DNA of 64,000 nucleotides from Lachnospiraceae bacterium (GTDB taxonomy: Bacteria > Bacillota > Clostridia > Lachnospirales > Lachnospiraceae): assembly GCA_900168235.1 (NCBI GenBank), contig FUZG01000001.1:186001-250000 (forward strand). The letters are read 5' to 3'. A program made the position numbers and the translations under genes. Under the pieces are notes generated by a model that was given only the letters and a program-made list of their open reading frames with translations, was not told where the DNA came from and ran no database searches. This document shows, piece after piece, positions 7,940-16,769 of this stretch (positions are counted from its first letter, which is position 1; every line of letters starts with the position of its first letter).

Positions 7940-9697
7940 ATGAATAAAGACAACGTAAAAAAGCCCTCTCTGGTCCACTCCATCATGTTTCAGGTTTCCG
8001 TTCTGAATATTACAATGCTGGCAGCCTTCATAACTGTGATGATCGTGATCATATCTGCCATGAACAGCTCTACCTCAGCAAGCATTGATATGTTTAACTA
8101 CATGATGTCACTCACCACTTCTGAAGCATCACTAAAGTCCGACATCATGAACCTGTACGATCAGACCACCGGCTATGTAGCTGCTGATGCACCTGAAACA
8201 CGCGAGACCCTGAAACCTCAGATAGATGCTGCTAAGTCTTCTATCACAACCGGGATAAGCGAGCTAAAAAACGAATTTTCAGATAATCCTGATATTCTTT
8301 TAGAGATCGACGAGATTTCAGGACAGTATGGCAGGATGAGCGCACTTATCGACCAGGCAATGGCAAGCGCCGATGCCGGAAATAAGGATGAAGCATATAA
8401 GCTTCTTTTCAACAAGGCAGAGATACAAAAGATCGCCATCTTCCATTCAGCAAGATCCATTGATAAGGCGATCAATGCCAGCGCAGACGATACTACCGCA
8501 AAAATGCATTATAATCTGTCCCACGGCATGAATATGGCGGTTATCGGTCTAATAGTCATCATCCTTCTGATCCTCATTAATTTCGCTGTGAACTATCTCA
8601 CGGTCATCAGAAAGATCAGCCGGATATCAGATGAAGTCATAGCGATAATAAGCAATATACGCGCCGGAAAGGGTGATCTAACCGAGCGCATCCGCACAAA
8701 GACAAGATCCGAGCTCATTTATCTCGTAAACGGCATCAACCATTTCATCGAAACACTGCAGCTCATAATGAAGGATGTGAAGAATGGTACGAATGTCCTG
8801 TCCGAAGCATCAGAAAACGTTTCTTCCAGACTGCATCTCGCTAATGACAGCGTGGCAAATACCTCTGCTGCACTTCAGGAGATCTCATCAGGAATGGACA
8901 ACATGACTGAGACCATCACCCACATTTCAGGTCAGGCGAAGGATGTTCACTCAGCTGCGGACGAGATTTCAACCGAAGCACGTAACGGAAGTCTCACTGC
9001 AAACAGGATCAAAAAACAGGCTGATGAGATCAAGACTCAGGCTTCCCACAAGAAGGAAGAGACCGGAACAAAGATGCGCGATCTGTCAGCAGTACTGGAG
9101 CAGTCAGTTAAGGATGCCGAGCAGGTAAACCGCATTAACGAGCTTACGAAGGTCATCCTTGATATTTCCGCCCAGACTAATCTCCTGGCTCTGAACGCTT
9201 CCATCGAAGCCGCGAGAGCAGGCGTTGCAGGACGCGGATTCGCCGTTGTTGCAACTGAGATCAGCTCTCTTGCCGCTAATTCCAGAGAGACCGCAGGCAA
9301 CATCCAGAATATAAGCTCCGAAGTAACAAAAGCGGTTACAAACCTCTCTGAAAGCGCACAGGCGGTACTTGATTTTATCAACACCACTGTCATAGCAGAC
9401 TATGATGACTTTGTTGATACCGGAGTTAAATACGAGCAGACAGCGGACACTATGAATGAGATATTGTCCATGTTTGATGAAAAGGCTGAACACCTGAAAA
9501 ATATCATGGCAGAAATGGTTGAATCGGTTGGTATGATAAATGAATCGATCCAGCAAAGCTCGTCAGCGATCACTATTTCCGCCAGAAATTCTACGGAGCT
9601 TGTTGATACCTTTGCAGAAATCTCCGGCGCAATGGACAACAACACAAGCGTATCCGAACAGCTGTCAGCAACCGCCGACAAGTTTACGTCGGTATAA
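7940..9697 (+). CDS. Methyl-accepting chemotaxis protein
   Basis: This is a transmembrane chemoreceptor of 585 residues. The start at 7940 follows a GAAAGGA ribosome site and nearly touches the stop of the binding-protein gene. A first helix (about 13-40) leads to an extracellular four-helix-bundle-like domain (about 45-190). The second helix (about 198-220) is followed by HAMP and a long coiled-coil signalling domain whose hairpin tip contains [18 protein letters not shown], the CheA/CheW contact motif. The tip has a Val-Ala insertion-type variant ([12 protein letters not shown]) instead of the usual Glu. The operon with a lone solute-binding lipoprotein points to indirect, binding-protein-mediated sensing. 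Confidence 0.93.
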   Translation: MNKDNVKKPSLVHSIMFQVSVLNITMLAAFITVMIVIISAMNSSTSASIDMFNYMMSLTTSEASLKSDIMNLYDQTTGYVAADAPETRETLKPQIDAAKSSITTGISELKNEFSDNPDILLEIDEISGQYGRMSALIDQAMASADAGNKDEAYKLLFNKAEIQKIAIFHSARSIDKAINASADDTTAKMHYNLSHGMNMAVIGLIVIILLILINFAVNYLTVIRKISRISDEVIAIISNIRAGKGDLTERIRTKTRSELIYLVNGINHFIETLQLIMKDVKNGTNVLSEASENVSSRLHLANDSVANTSAALQEISSGMDNMTETITHISGQAKDVHSAADEISTEARNGSLTANRIKKQADEIKTQASHKKEETGTKMRDLSAVLEQSVKDAEQVNRINELTKVILDISAQTNLLALNASIEAARAGVAGRGFAVVATEISSLAANSRETAGNIQNISSEVTKAVTNLSESAQAVLDFINTTVIADYDDFVDTGVKYEQTADTMNEILSMFDEKAEHLKNIMAEMVESVGMINESIQQSSSAITISARNSTELVDTFAEISGAMDNNTSVSEQLSATADKFTSV

Positions 9698-9722
9698 GAA
9701 CAGATTGAATCGTGTGCGATAT

Positions 9723-9762
9723 AAAAGGGCTGGTGCAGTTTTTTGCACCAGCCCTTTTAGTT
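9723..9762. terminator. Bidirectional terminator between MCP gene and ispD
   Basis: A near-perfect stem AAAAGGGCTGGTGCA / TGCACCAGCCCTTTT closes over TTTTT-containing loop bases and has A/T runs on both sides, so it can serve both convergent genes. Its core GGTGCAGTTTTTTGCACC recurs at 10527-10561. Confidence 0.88.
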
Positions 9763-9772
9763 TTTGTCAGGA

Positions 9773-10462
9773 TTATTTATACCCTGCTCTTAATCTTTCG
9801 AGATCTGCCATCGTAGTGACTTTATAATTATTCTCGTCGCCTTCTACCATCACAATGTCCATTCCTGCCATGACAGCAGGTTCTGTCGCTCCATTTATGG
9901 CTAGGATCTTATGGGGCAGAAGCGCCCTGTTCGCATCAAAGTATTTTCCAAGCTTAAATGCCTCGGGTGCCTGCCCTGCAAATATCTTTTCTCTCTGCAA
10001 AAGCTCTGACACCGCCTTGCCGTCCTCACTGAAGTACACAGTGTCTTTCATCGGCAGTACCGGCATAGCACCGTCGTGCTGCTCCGCTCCTGTGAGGATT
10101 CGTGTTATCAATTCTTCCGATACATTTGGACGGGCGGCATCATGTACCAGAATGATATCATCCGCCGCTGCATAGCTTTTACAGCTCTCGATCCCGGACA
10201 GTATGGACAACTGCCTGTTTTCTCCCGGTTCTGAAAAACCTCGGAATTTATCGCTGTTTTCCAGACCGTCAATTTCTATTTTTATGGCATCACGCCATTC
10301 ATCCGACGCAACGATCTGAACAGCATCTATCTTAGGATGCTTAAGCATGGCTTCTATGCTGTATGATATGATCTTTTTCCCGTTTACTTCCAGATACTGT
10401 TTCGGTATCGATGCTCCGAGTCTCGTGCCTGTACCGCCTGAAAGTATAAGCGCTATATTCAT
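9773..10462 (-). CDS. ispD: 2-C-methyl-D-erythritol 4-phosphate cytidylyltransferase
   Basis: This enzyme transfers CMP from CTP to methylerythritol phosphate in the MEP isoprenoid pathway. The 229 residues match the family length. The CTP-binding loop LSGGTGTRLGASIPKQY is at residues 7-23, the central VHDAARPNVS near 105-114, and a C-terminal GATEPAVMAG...EGDENNYKVTT segment corresponds to the substrate loop. The ribitol-5-phosphate cytidylyltransferase TarI is a close relative; the VHDAARP motif favours IspD, but no neighbouring teichoic-acid or MEP gene settles it. A GGAG ribosome site precedes the ATG. It stands alone between two similar hairpins. Confidence 0.8.
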   Translation of the reverse strand: MNIALILSGGTGTRLGASIPKQYLEVNGKKIISYSIEAMLKHPKIDAVQIVASDEWRDAIKIEIDGLENSDKFRGFSEPGENRQLSILSGIESCKSYAAADDIILVHDAARPNVSEELITRILTGAEQHDGAMPVLPMKDTVYFSEDGKAVSELLQREKIFAGQAPEAFKLGKYFDANRALLPHKILAINGATEPAVMAGMDIVMVEGDENNYKVTTMADLERLRAGYK

Positions 10463-10526
10463 CTATAAAACTCCTTTTTCGGATTTTAGGAATCTATAAC
10501 CTTATATGATCTATTTTATCACAGCA

Positions 10527-10561
10527 CAAAGGCCGGTGCAGTTTTTTGCACCGACCTTCGT
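10527..10561. terminator. Hairpin nearly identical to the terminator at 9723
   Basis: AAGGCCGGTGCA / TGCACCGACCTT forms a stem around TTTTT. The core GGTGCAGTTTTTTGCACC is shared exactly with the hairpin at 9723-9762. It lies upstream of both ispD (leftward) and the zinc operon (rightward), where a terminator is not needed for either. Confidence 0.6.
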
Positions 10562-10613
10562 TATTGACAATATCTTATCTTTAGTTTTTATCCTGACGGC
10601 GCAATCAGGGACA

Positions 10614-10642
10614 TTGACATTCTGTCTTTATTACGCTAAAAT
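10614..10642 (+). promoter_or_regulatory. Sigma-70-type promoter of the zinc operon
   Basis: A consensus TTGACA (10614-10619) is followed after exactly 17 bp by TAAAAT (10637-10642). The first gene starts at 10686 behind GGAAGGAGG. No convincing Zur box was seen by eye. Confidence 0.75.
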
Positions 10643-10685
10643 GCTGAATCGATTTCAGAGCATTATTTAGGAAGGAGGATGACAT

Positions 10686-11006
10686 ATGACGATCAATGCG
10701 CGTGATAATAAATTGTCCGTCAGGATCTTTTCTGCCGTTCTTTGTCTTGCACTCATCCTGACTCTTTTCTGCTCTATCCTGTTTATTACAAATGAAAGAG
10801 ATCACGACTGCTCCGGCGCAGATTGTCCTATCTGTTCCTGCATGCAGCAGTGCGCTGAGACACTCCACCTCATGGGGGATGGAACTGCGTCCGTGCTCTT
10901 TGCATTTCTTTTCTTTATTTCATCTGTCACTGCCATAAATGCGGTACAGCCGGAGACTCTTATCCCCTGCACCCTTGTCAGGCAGAAAGTCCGATTAAAT
11001 AATTAA
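10686..11006 (+). CDS. Small Cys-rich membrane protein heading the zinc uptake operon
   Basis: This 106-residue protein has a strong GGAAGGAGG ribosome site and an upstream consensus promoter. A hydrophobic helix (about 13-34) is followed by a short external loop, HDCSGADCPICSCMQQC (residues 40-56), with five Cys and one His, and then a second hydrophobic segment (about 66-85). The Cys/His cluster looks like a metal-binding loop, and the position directly before znuA suggests a role in zinc capture, sensing or delivery. I do not recognise a named family. The role is inferred from context only. Confidence 0.75.
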   Translation: MTINARDNKLSVRIFSAVLCLALILTLFCSILFITNERDHDCSGADCPICSCMQQCAETLHLMGDGTASVLFAFLFFISSVTAINAVQPETLIPCTLVRQKVRLNN

Positions 11007-11090
11007 ATTCTTCCAAAATTCTTTTTCAACACTCAAAGTCTGCGTTCTACACACAGATTCAGTTAGTATATACAAATTTTGGAGGCAAAC

Positions 11091-12134
11091 ATGAAAAACA
11101 GAATATTCTCAATCGCTATTGCTGTAATTACCGCAGCTTCTCTTTCTGCATGCGGAAAGACCGCGCCGAGCACCGCTGCCGCTGCAACAGACACTGCTGC
11201 AGATACAGCTGCATCAGATACAGCTTCTCCGTCTGAAGCTTCCTCTGAGCCAGAGACCGCCGACGCATCAGATCGTCTGTCCATCGTAGTTACAAATTTC
11301 CCTGAGTACGACTTTGCGCGTCAGATCGCAGGTGATAAAGCTGATGTGACCATGCTCTTAAAGCCCGGCGCAGAGAGCCATACTTATGACCCTACTCCGG
11401 AAGACATCATCACGATCCAGAACAGCGACATGTTCGTGTACGTAGGCGGAGATTCCGATGAATGGGTGGATGACGTCCTTGCATCCATGGATCAGAGCAA
11501 CATGAACGTATTCCGCCTGATGGATGCCGTGGACACCGTTGAGGAAGAGCTTGTAGAAGGCATGGAAGAAGAGGAGGAAGAGGACGAAGGCGAAGGTGAA
11601 GAGCCTGAGCTCGACGAACACGTATGGACTTCACCCGCAAATGCCATGACTATCGTTAGAAAGATGGCAGACACCATCGAAACTCTTGATCCCGAAAATA
11701 AAGACGCTTACGAAGAAAACACAAATGGCTATATCGCTCAGATCTCCGATCTTGATAAAGCTTTTCATGAAGTGATCGATAACGCTGCGCGCCGCGAGAT
11801 CATTGTTGGAGACCGTTTTCCCTTCCGCTATTTCTGCGATGAATATGGTCTCACATATTACGCAGCTTTCCCGGGATGCTCTACTGACACTCAGGCATCA
11901 GCAAAGACCGTAGCTTTCCTTATCGACAAGGTAAAGAACGATCAGATACCAGTTGTTTTCCATATCGAGCTTTCCAATGAAGAAATGTGCAGCAGCATTG
12001 CGGAGGCGACCGGAGCAAAGAGCGAGCTCCTGAACGCCGTACACAATGTTTCTGACGAAGATTTCAAGGCAGGCGTGACCTACGTGAGCCTTATGCAGCA
12101 CAATGTGGAAGTACTTAAGGAGGCACTTAACTAA
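11091..12134 (+). CDS. znuA: Zinc/manganese ABC transporter substrate-binding lipoprotein (ZnuA-like)
   Basis: This is the extracytoplasmic metal receptor of the ABC importer. GGAGG at 11081-11085 fixes the start at 11091. A signal peptide ends in the lipobox LSAC (Cys21), followed by an Ala/Thr/Ser-rich linker. The TroA-type fold shows ESHTYDPTP with ligand His98 and DEHVWTSP with ligand His177. The flexible loop that is His-rich in most ZnuA proteins is here almost purely Glu/Asp (about 151-176), an unusual variant. The gene is followed without a gap by the ATPase and permease. Metal preference for zinc is inferred from the family and neighbours; manganese is the alternative. Confidence 0.88.
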   Translation: MKNRIFSIAIAVITAASLSACGKTAPSTAAAATDTAADTAASDTASPSEASSEPETADASDRLSIVVTNFPEYDFARQIAGDKADVTMLLKPGAESHTYDPTPEDIITIQNSDMFVYVGGDSDEWVDDVLASMDQSNMNVFRLMDAVDTVEEELVEGMEEEEEEDEGEGEEPELDEHVWTSPANAMTIVRKMADTIETLDPENKDAYEENTNGYIAQISDLDKAFHEVIDNAARREIIVGDRFPFRYFCDEYGLTYYAAFPGCSTDTQASAKTVAFLIDKVKNDQIPVVFHIELSNEEMCSSIAEATGAKSELLNAVHNVSDEDFKAGVTYVSLMQHNVEVLKEALN

Positions 12135-12842
12135 ATGAGCCTTATCAGATGCAATAATGTGAGCTTCGCCTATGGCGGAAAAGACGCTGTGACACAGGTT
12201 GATTTTGAAGTAAATACCGGTGATTATCTCTGCATCATAGGAGAAAACGGGGCCGGAAAAAGCACGCTGATAAAGGGGCTTCTTCGTCTGAAGAAGCCTT
12301 CTTCCGGCGTCATCACTTACGGTGACGGTCTGAAACCTGATGAGATAGGTTATCTCCCTCAGCAGACTGAGTCCCAGAAGGATTTCCCCGCAAGCGTGTA
12401 CGAGGTGGTTCTTTCCGGATGCTTAAACCGTCTTGGCTTCAGATTTTTTTATTCAAAAGAAGAACGCAGACTTGCTCATGAAAATATGGAGCTCCTCGGG
12501 ATCACTGACCTCTCCAACCGCTGCTACCGCGACCTGTCAGGGGGCCAGCAGCAGAGAGTCCTTCTCGCAAGGGCACTCTGCGCCACCAAAAAGCTCCTGC
12601 TCCTAGATGAGCCTGTCACCGGACTCGACCCTGTGATCGCAGGCGAAATGTACCGTATCATCCGTGAACTTCGGGATAAAAAAGGCATCACGATCATAAT
12701 GGTGTCACATGATGTTCATGGCGCCGTCCGCGAAGCTGATCACATCCTGCATCTGGATCACCGCCAGAAATTCTGCGGTCCTACAGTAAGATATATAAAT
12801 GACCCTGTCGGTGTCGCGTTCCTTGGAGGTGCCGTGTCATGA
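12135..12842 (+). CDS. znuC: Zinc ABC transporter ATP-binding protein (ZnuC-like)
   Basis: This is the cytoplasmic ATPase powering metal import, 235 residues. Walker A is GENGAGKST near residue 39, the Q-loop is YLPQQTES, the signature is LSGGQQQR and Walker B is LLLLDEPVTGLD, followed by the switch His in MVSHD. The start codon immediately follows the znuA stop codon and the 3' end overlaps the permease start by four bases (ATGA), so translation is tightly coupled. Confidence 0.92.
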   Translation: MSLIRCNNVSFAYGGKDAVTQVDFEVNTGDYLCIIGENGAGKSTLIKGLLRLKKPSSGVITYGDGLKPDEIGYLPQQTESQKDFPASVYEVVLSGCLNRLGFRFFYSKEERRLAHENMELLGITDLSNRCYRDLSGGQQQRVLLARALCATKKLLLLDEPVTGLDPVIAGEMYRIIRELRDKKGITIIMVSHDVHGAVREADHILHLDHRQKFCGPTVRYINDPVGVAFLGGAVS

Positions 12843-13654
12843 ATACATTTTTTGAAATGATGTCATACCCTTTTCTTGTTCGTGCCTTTGTGGTGGGTAT
12901 ACTCGTGTCACTCTGCGCTTCACTCCTTGGAACAAGTCTGGTGCTGAAGCGATACTCCATGATAGGTGACGGTCTGTCACACGTTGGATTCGCGGCGCTT
13001 GCCATCGCCTATCCCCTTGGCATATCACCGCTGTGGTTATCGATACCTGTCTGCATCGTCACTGCCTTTCTCCTATTGCAGATACGCGAAAGCTCCCGTA
13101 TACGCGGTGACGCCGCTACGGCTCTCCTCCTCAGCGGTGCTCTTGCAATAGGAGTCATGACGGTGTCACTCACTACAGGCATGAATACCGATGTGTGCAA
13201 TTATATGTTCGGAAGTATACTTGCCATGAGTAAAAATGACCTGTATATATCTGTCATTTTAAGCATCGCGGTACTGATACTTTACATTCTTTTTTATAAC
13301 CGCATATTTGCTGTGACCTTTGACGAGACCTTCACTACAGCCACAGGAACACGCGCTCAGAGCTACAACATGATCATAGCCGTTTTAACCGCTGTTACCA
13401 TAGTGCTCGGCATGCGAATGATGGGAACGCTCCTCATATCAAGTCTCATTGTTTTCCCGTCTCTCACCGCCATGCGGATATGCCGCCGGTTCCTCAGCAC
13501 TGTTGTCATGTCCGCACTGCTTGCTGTTACATGCTTTGCAATAGGACTTATCCTCTCCTACCTTTACTCCATCCCTACAGGCGCCAGCATAGTGGTGACA
13601 GACATTGTTGTGTTTTTCCTGTTTCTCCTCATCGAAAGGATAAGAGAACACTGA
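12839..13654 (+). CDS. znuB: Zinc ABC transporter permease (ZnuB-like)
   Basis: This is an integral membrane subunit of the ABC-3 family, 271 residues with about eight hydrophobic helices. The early motif KRYSMIGDGLSHVGFAALAIAYPLG is characteristic of ZnuB/MntB permeases, as is the MMGTLLISSLIVFPSLTA segment near residue 195. It overlaps the ATPase gene by ATGA and is followed 15 bases later by an associated lipoprotein gene. Confidence 0.92.
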   Translation: MNTFFEMMSYPFLVRAFVVGILVSLCASLLGTSLVLKRYSMIGDGLSHVGFAALAIAYPLGISPLWLSIPVCIVTAFLLLQIRESSRIRGDAATALLLSGALAIGVMTVSLTTGMNTDVCNYMFGSILAMSKNDLYISVILSIAVLILYILFYNRIFAVTFDETFTTATGTRAQSYNMIIAVLTAVTIVLGMRMMGTLLISSLIVFPSLTAMRICRRFLSTVVMSALLAVTCFAIGLILSYLYSIPTGASIVVTDIVVFFLFLLIERIREH

Positions 13655-13669
13655 AAGGAGCTTTGAACC

Positions 13670-14389
13670 ATGCAAAAAATTGTACAAAAGATGTCCGTGC
13701 TCATTCCAGCCGTGCTCCTTACCGCAGTGCTTTTCTCAGGATGCGGTCCGAAGCTTGCGAATCACCGTGCGCCCACCACTCCGGTTCCGAGCCGTACAGT
13801 CACAGACGATTCCGGAGAACTCAGTCAGTCCGCTCCGGACCCTCTGTTTGAAGTCTCAGAAAGCACAGAAGAAAATGATGTGAGCGAATCTGCTGAGACC
13901 GATCCTTCCCTCATGCAGGCGTTGGCAGATGCTGCCGCTCCGAGCGAAGTCGCTACCATCTCCTACAACGAATATCCTTATCACATATCAGAGGACCGTA
14001 AAACCTTCCGCGATAAGGCCCCTGACATTGTCGTAGGCGACTCTCACTACATGACACAGATAAACGACTGGTACATTAATTTCGATGACTATGCAGGAAA
14101 GCTGGTTCAGATTGAAGGACTGTATCTTTTCTTTGACAACGGTTATAAATTCATCGGTCGGAACGGTCCGTCCTGCCCTTACTGCACAGGTGGATACGTG
14201 GACTTTGAATTTCAGTCCGATGAAGACCTGTCATCATATGTACCCGGTGAGACCTGGCTCTCCGTAACAGGAGTACTCCGTGAAGGAAACGCTGTTATGA
14301 CCGACGAGTCAAATATCCCTTTTTATTACATCGAAGCCCTCTCTGTAAAAGAGCTTGATACTCCCGGTGTAAATCCTATTTCAGACTGA
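13670..14389 (+). CDS. Zinc-operon lipoprotein with CxxC-containing C-terminal domain
   Basis: This 239-residue protein has a signal peptide with lipobox FSGC and a long Ser/Glu/Pro-rich linker to about residue 85. The C-terminal domain (about 90-235) has an alternating beta pattern with YAGKLVQIEGLYLFF, then SCPYCTGGYVDFEF, then WLSVTGVL, reminiscent of an OB-like barrel. The CPYC pair may bind metal. It lies 15 bases after the permease gene, before the operon terminator, so it probably assists zinc capture or delivery at the membrane surface. The family resembles uncharacterised C-terminal domains (DUF1980/TIGR03943 type), but I am not sure of that. Confidence 0.75.
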   Translation: MQKIVQKMSVLIPAVLLTAVLFSGCGPKLANHRAPTTPVPSRTVTDDSGELSQSAPDPLFEVSESTEENDVSESAETDPSLMQALADAAAPSEVATISYNEYPYHISEDRKTFRDKAPDIVVGDSHYMTQINDWYINFDDYAGKLVQIEGLYLFFDNGYKFIGRNGPSCPYCTGGYVDFEFQSDEDLSSYVPGETWLSVTGVLREGNAVMTDESNIPFYYIEALSVKELDTPGVNPISD

Positions 14390-14394
14390 CATGA

Positions 14395-14445
14395 AAAAAG
14401 ATCCGAAAGAACCGCTTTCACGATTCTTCCGGATCTTCTTTTATT
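14395..14445. terminator. Terminator of zinc operon overlapping the end of the antiterminator gene
   Basis: AAGATCCG...AAGAA pairs with TTCTT-CCGGATCTT (about 14398-14440) and ends in TTTTATTTT. On the minus strand the same stem encodes the last residues of the BglG/LicT protein. A dispersed repeat unit begins immediately after it. Confidence 0.75.
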
Positions 14446-15338
14446 TTCGGAGCACTTAGCGAGGTCTTGTCGAGCCTAGCGTAACTTGTTTTCTCGACGG
14501 AACTTGTTTCTTCCACTCTGTGGATCTGTATGATGAGGTAAAGCACCTCCTGACGTGTAAGCTCCAGTGAGAACTTTGTTTTTACGAAATTATTGATCTT
14601 TTCAATACATGGCAGATACTGTGGATACGCTGCTGTTATCTCATTATATAAAAAGTCCTGTCCTTCATCACGCACGAGCTCGCCCTTTACCAGACGCTCT
14701 GCAAGGAACTTCACATGAGTATAAAGCCTCACGTATGAGGTATTCTGCCTGTCCGTTATACGACTCCTGTTATAACGGATAATATCCATTATGCTGTGCG
14801 CCGTATCCATTACGGACTGCTCATAGCTTTCATTCTGATTTTCCGTCTGGCCGCTTATAAAGTGAAATGCTATATAACCTATCTCACCAAGGGGTATATC
14901 CCTTCCTGTGGCTTTGCACAGAAGCTCACGGCAATATCTGCCAACATCGTACTCATTAGGATTAAAGATACGAAGCTCTTCCATATAGACATTATGCATG
15001 CCTTTTCCCGCATCAAAACGCATTACCGCTGATGCGAGGTGGTCTGTGAGGGACAGGTATATATGATCATGCAGTACCATTCCGTACTTTTCTTTTGCAT
15101 AATCTATAGCACTCTTTGCAACCTCAAAATAGCTTGCATCTATTTCAGACGCAAGCCTAATGATATTTTGTAATGCGGAACGCTCTTTTAAGACAAAGGT
15201 TTTCTGTATCTCGTCATCGCGGATCTCACAGCCTGCCTTTTTTCCGAAGCCTATTCCCTTACCCATTACAATAACCTCCTGGCCGGAGTCATTCACGACC
15301 AGGAGGACTGAATTATTCAGTACTTTTATCAGTCTCAT
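14418..15338 (-). CDS. licT: BglG/LicT-family transcription antiterminator
   Basis: This RNA-binding antiterminator controls the beta-glucoside operon. The ATG at 15338 overlaps the bglA stop (ATGA type), and the encoded N-terminus MRLIKVLNNSVLLVV matches the CAT RNA-binding domain (1-55). PRD1 (about 70-165) contains HDHIYLSLTDHL and RIFNPNEYDVG; PRD2 (about 175-275) contains HVKFLAERL and EVLYLIIQIHR. Conserved His residues for PTS phosphorylation are present. LicT proteins are about 277 residues; this one has 306, and the extra tail is encoded by a dispersed repeat and the zinc-operon terminator stem. The RAT target is upstream of the PTS gene. Confidence 0.9.
   Translation of the reverse strand: MRLIKVLNNSVLLVVNDSGQEVIVMGKGIGFGKKAGCEIRDDEIQKTFVLKERSALQNIIRLASEIDASYFEVAKSAIDYAKEKYGMVLHDHIYLSLTDHLASAVMRFDAGKGMHNVYMEELRIFNPNEYDVGRYCRELLCKATGRDIPLGEIGYIAFHFISGQTENQNESYEQSVMDTAHSIMDIIRYNRSRITDRQNTSYVRLYTHVKFLAERLVKGELVRDEGQDFLYNEITAAYPQYLPCIEKINNFVKTKFSLELTRQEVLYLIIQIHRVEETSSVEKTSYARLDKTSLSAPKIKEDPEES
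14448..14488. repeat. Dispersed terminator-adjacent repeat, copy 2 (single fused unit)
   Basis: It begins CGGAGCACTTAGCGAGGT and continues with CTTGTCGAGCCTAGCGTAACTTG, as if the outer parts of the two half units of copy 1 were joined. It lies directly after the T run of the zinc-operon terminator and inside the 3' end of the antiterminator reading frame. Confidence 0.8.
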
Positions 15339-16750
15339 AAATCTTTTCCGTTTGTGCGAATCACGCCCTGATACCAGTAATAGCTGTCCTTTGGTATCCG
15401 CTTCAGATCCTTCAGATCCATATCGGTACGGTTTACGTAGACAAGACCATAGCGCTTCTTGAATCCCTGATGCGAGCTCAGGAGATCGATCACAGACCAC
15501 GGGCAGTAGCCGAATACCTCTACACCGTCTGAAATGCTGTCAGCGATAGCCTTGATATGCTTTCTCATGTAGTCGATACGGTACTCGTCGTGGATCTTCC
15601 CGTCATCCGTAAGCTCATCTGCCGTACCAAGTCCGTTCTCAGTGATGATAAGAGGCAGGTGATAGCGGTTCCAGTAGTCATTAAGCGCGATACGAAGACC
15701 TGTGGGATCTATCTGTGCACCATATTCTGTGGCTTTCAGATTCTCATTTTTCTCAATCTGAAAATATCCGTACATATTGTAATCGACTTCATTCATACCT
15801 TCAAGCCTGAGACCTGCGGGATGCTCTGCATCTGCCGGAAGATATCTGGCTGTGAGCGTACGATAGTAATTCATCGCGATGAAATCGTTTTTCGCAGACT
15901 TAAGGATCTCTGCATCACCAGGCTCCATCACAGGTACTGTGTCCTGAGACTTAAGGTACTCCATATAATATCCCGGATATTCGCCGTTTACATGCACATC
16001 CAGACAGTAATCTGTCTTCATGCGGTTATTCATCAGTGCTGCCCACACGTCCTCCGGCTTATTTGTCAGAGGATAGGTTACAGTTGATGATACCGCAGGA
16101 CCGACCTTTCCGTCAGGAATGATTTCATGGCACTTGTTTACAGCGAGGGCATGTGCCAGGAACATATGATAATCCATCTGGGCACGGACCTTTTCCTTGG
16201 TATGAAGATCCTCGATCTCGAGATTCATACGCTCATCTACGCGCATCATGAGATTCTGCTCGTTATGTACCTGCCAGTACTTTACTCTATCTCCGAAAGC
16301 TTTGAAGCATACTTCCGCATATCTTTCAAAAGCCTTCGCACATGCTCTGTTTTCCCATCCGTTGTACTTCTCTACAAGGGCGTAGGGCAGATCAAAGTGA
16401 TATAGGGTTATGAGAGGCGTTATCCCTGCCGCGATCAGGTTGTCGATGACCTTATTATAAAAATCAATACCTGCCTGATTTACCGCTCCGTCACCATCCG
16501 GAATGATCCTTGACCACGCAACAGAGAAGCGGTAAGCCTTCATGCCAAGTTCTTTCATCAGGGCTATATCGTCTTCTACATGATGATAGAAATCGCTCGC
16601 AACCTTGCTGTCTGCCTGTATCTCAGATCTTTTGAATGAATTTCTGTCTGCGACGGTCATTCCTTTGCCGTCCTCATCCCAACCGCCTTCTATCTGGAAG
16701 GCGGAGGAAGAAGCACCCCATAAAAATGATGCAGGGAAATCGTTACTCAT
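15335..16750 (-). CDS. bglA: 6-phospho-beta-glucosidase (GH1)
   Basis: This cytoplasmic enzyme hydrolyses phosphorylated beta-glucosides delivered by the adjacent PTS. The 471 residues show the GH1 N-terminal FLWGASSSAFQIEGGWDEDGKG, acid/base Glu in the VHNEQN motif, nucleophile in LIITENGLG, and the substrate-phosphate-type C-terminal region KRYGLVYVNR. The overall length matches the family (about 470). It lies 19 bases after the PTS gene and overlaps the antiterminator start. Confidence 0.93.
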   Translation of the reverse strand: MSNDFPASFLWGASSSAFQIEGGWDEDGKGMTVADRNSFKRSEIQADSKVASDFYHHVEDDIALMKELGMKAYRFSVAWSRIIPDGDGAVNQAGIDFYNKVIDNLIAAGITPLITLYHFDLPYALVEKYNGWENRACAKAFERYAEVCFKAFGDRVKYWQVHNEQNLMMRVDERMNLEIEDLHTKEKVRAQMDYHMFLAHALAVNKCHEIIPDGKVGPAVSSTVTYPLTNKPEDVWAALMNNRMKTDYCLDVHVNGEYPGYYMEYLKSQDTVPVMEPGDAEILKSAKNDFIAMNYYRTLTARYLPADAEHPAGLRLEGMNEVDYNMYGYFQIEKNENLKATEYGAQIDPTGLRIALNDYWNRYHLPLIITENGLGTADELTDDGKIHDEYRIDYMRKHIKAIADSISDGVEVFGYCPWSVIDLLSSHQGFKKRYGLVYVNRTDMDLKDLKRIPKDSYYWYQGVIRTNGKDL

Positions 16751-16769
16751 ATATTGTCCTCCATTTTAG

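Noticed and set aside
10605-10868. Minus-strand frame overlapping the zinc-operon start
   Set aside because: It overlaps a consensus promoter and the Cys-rich gene with a strong ribosome site; it has none of its own.
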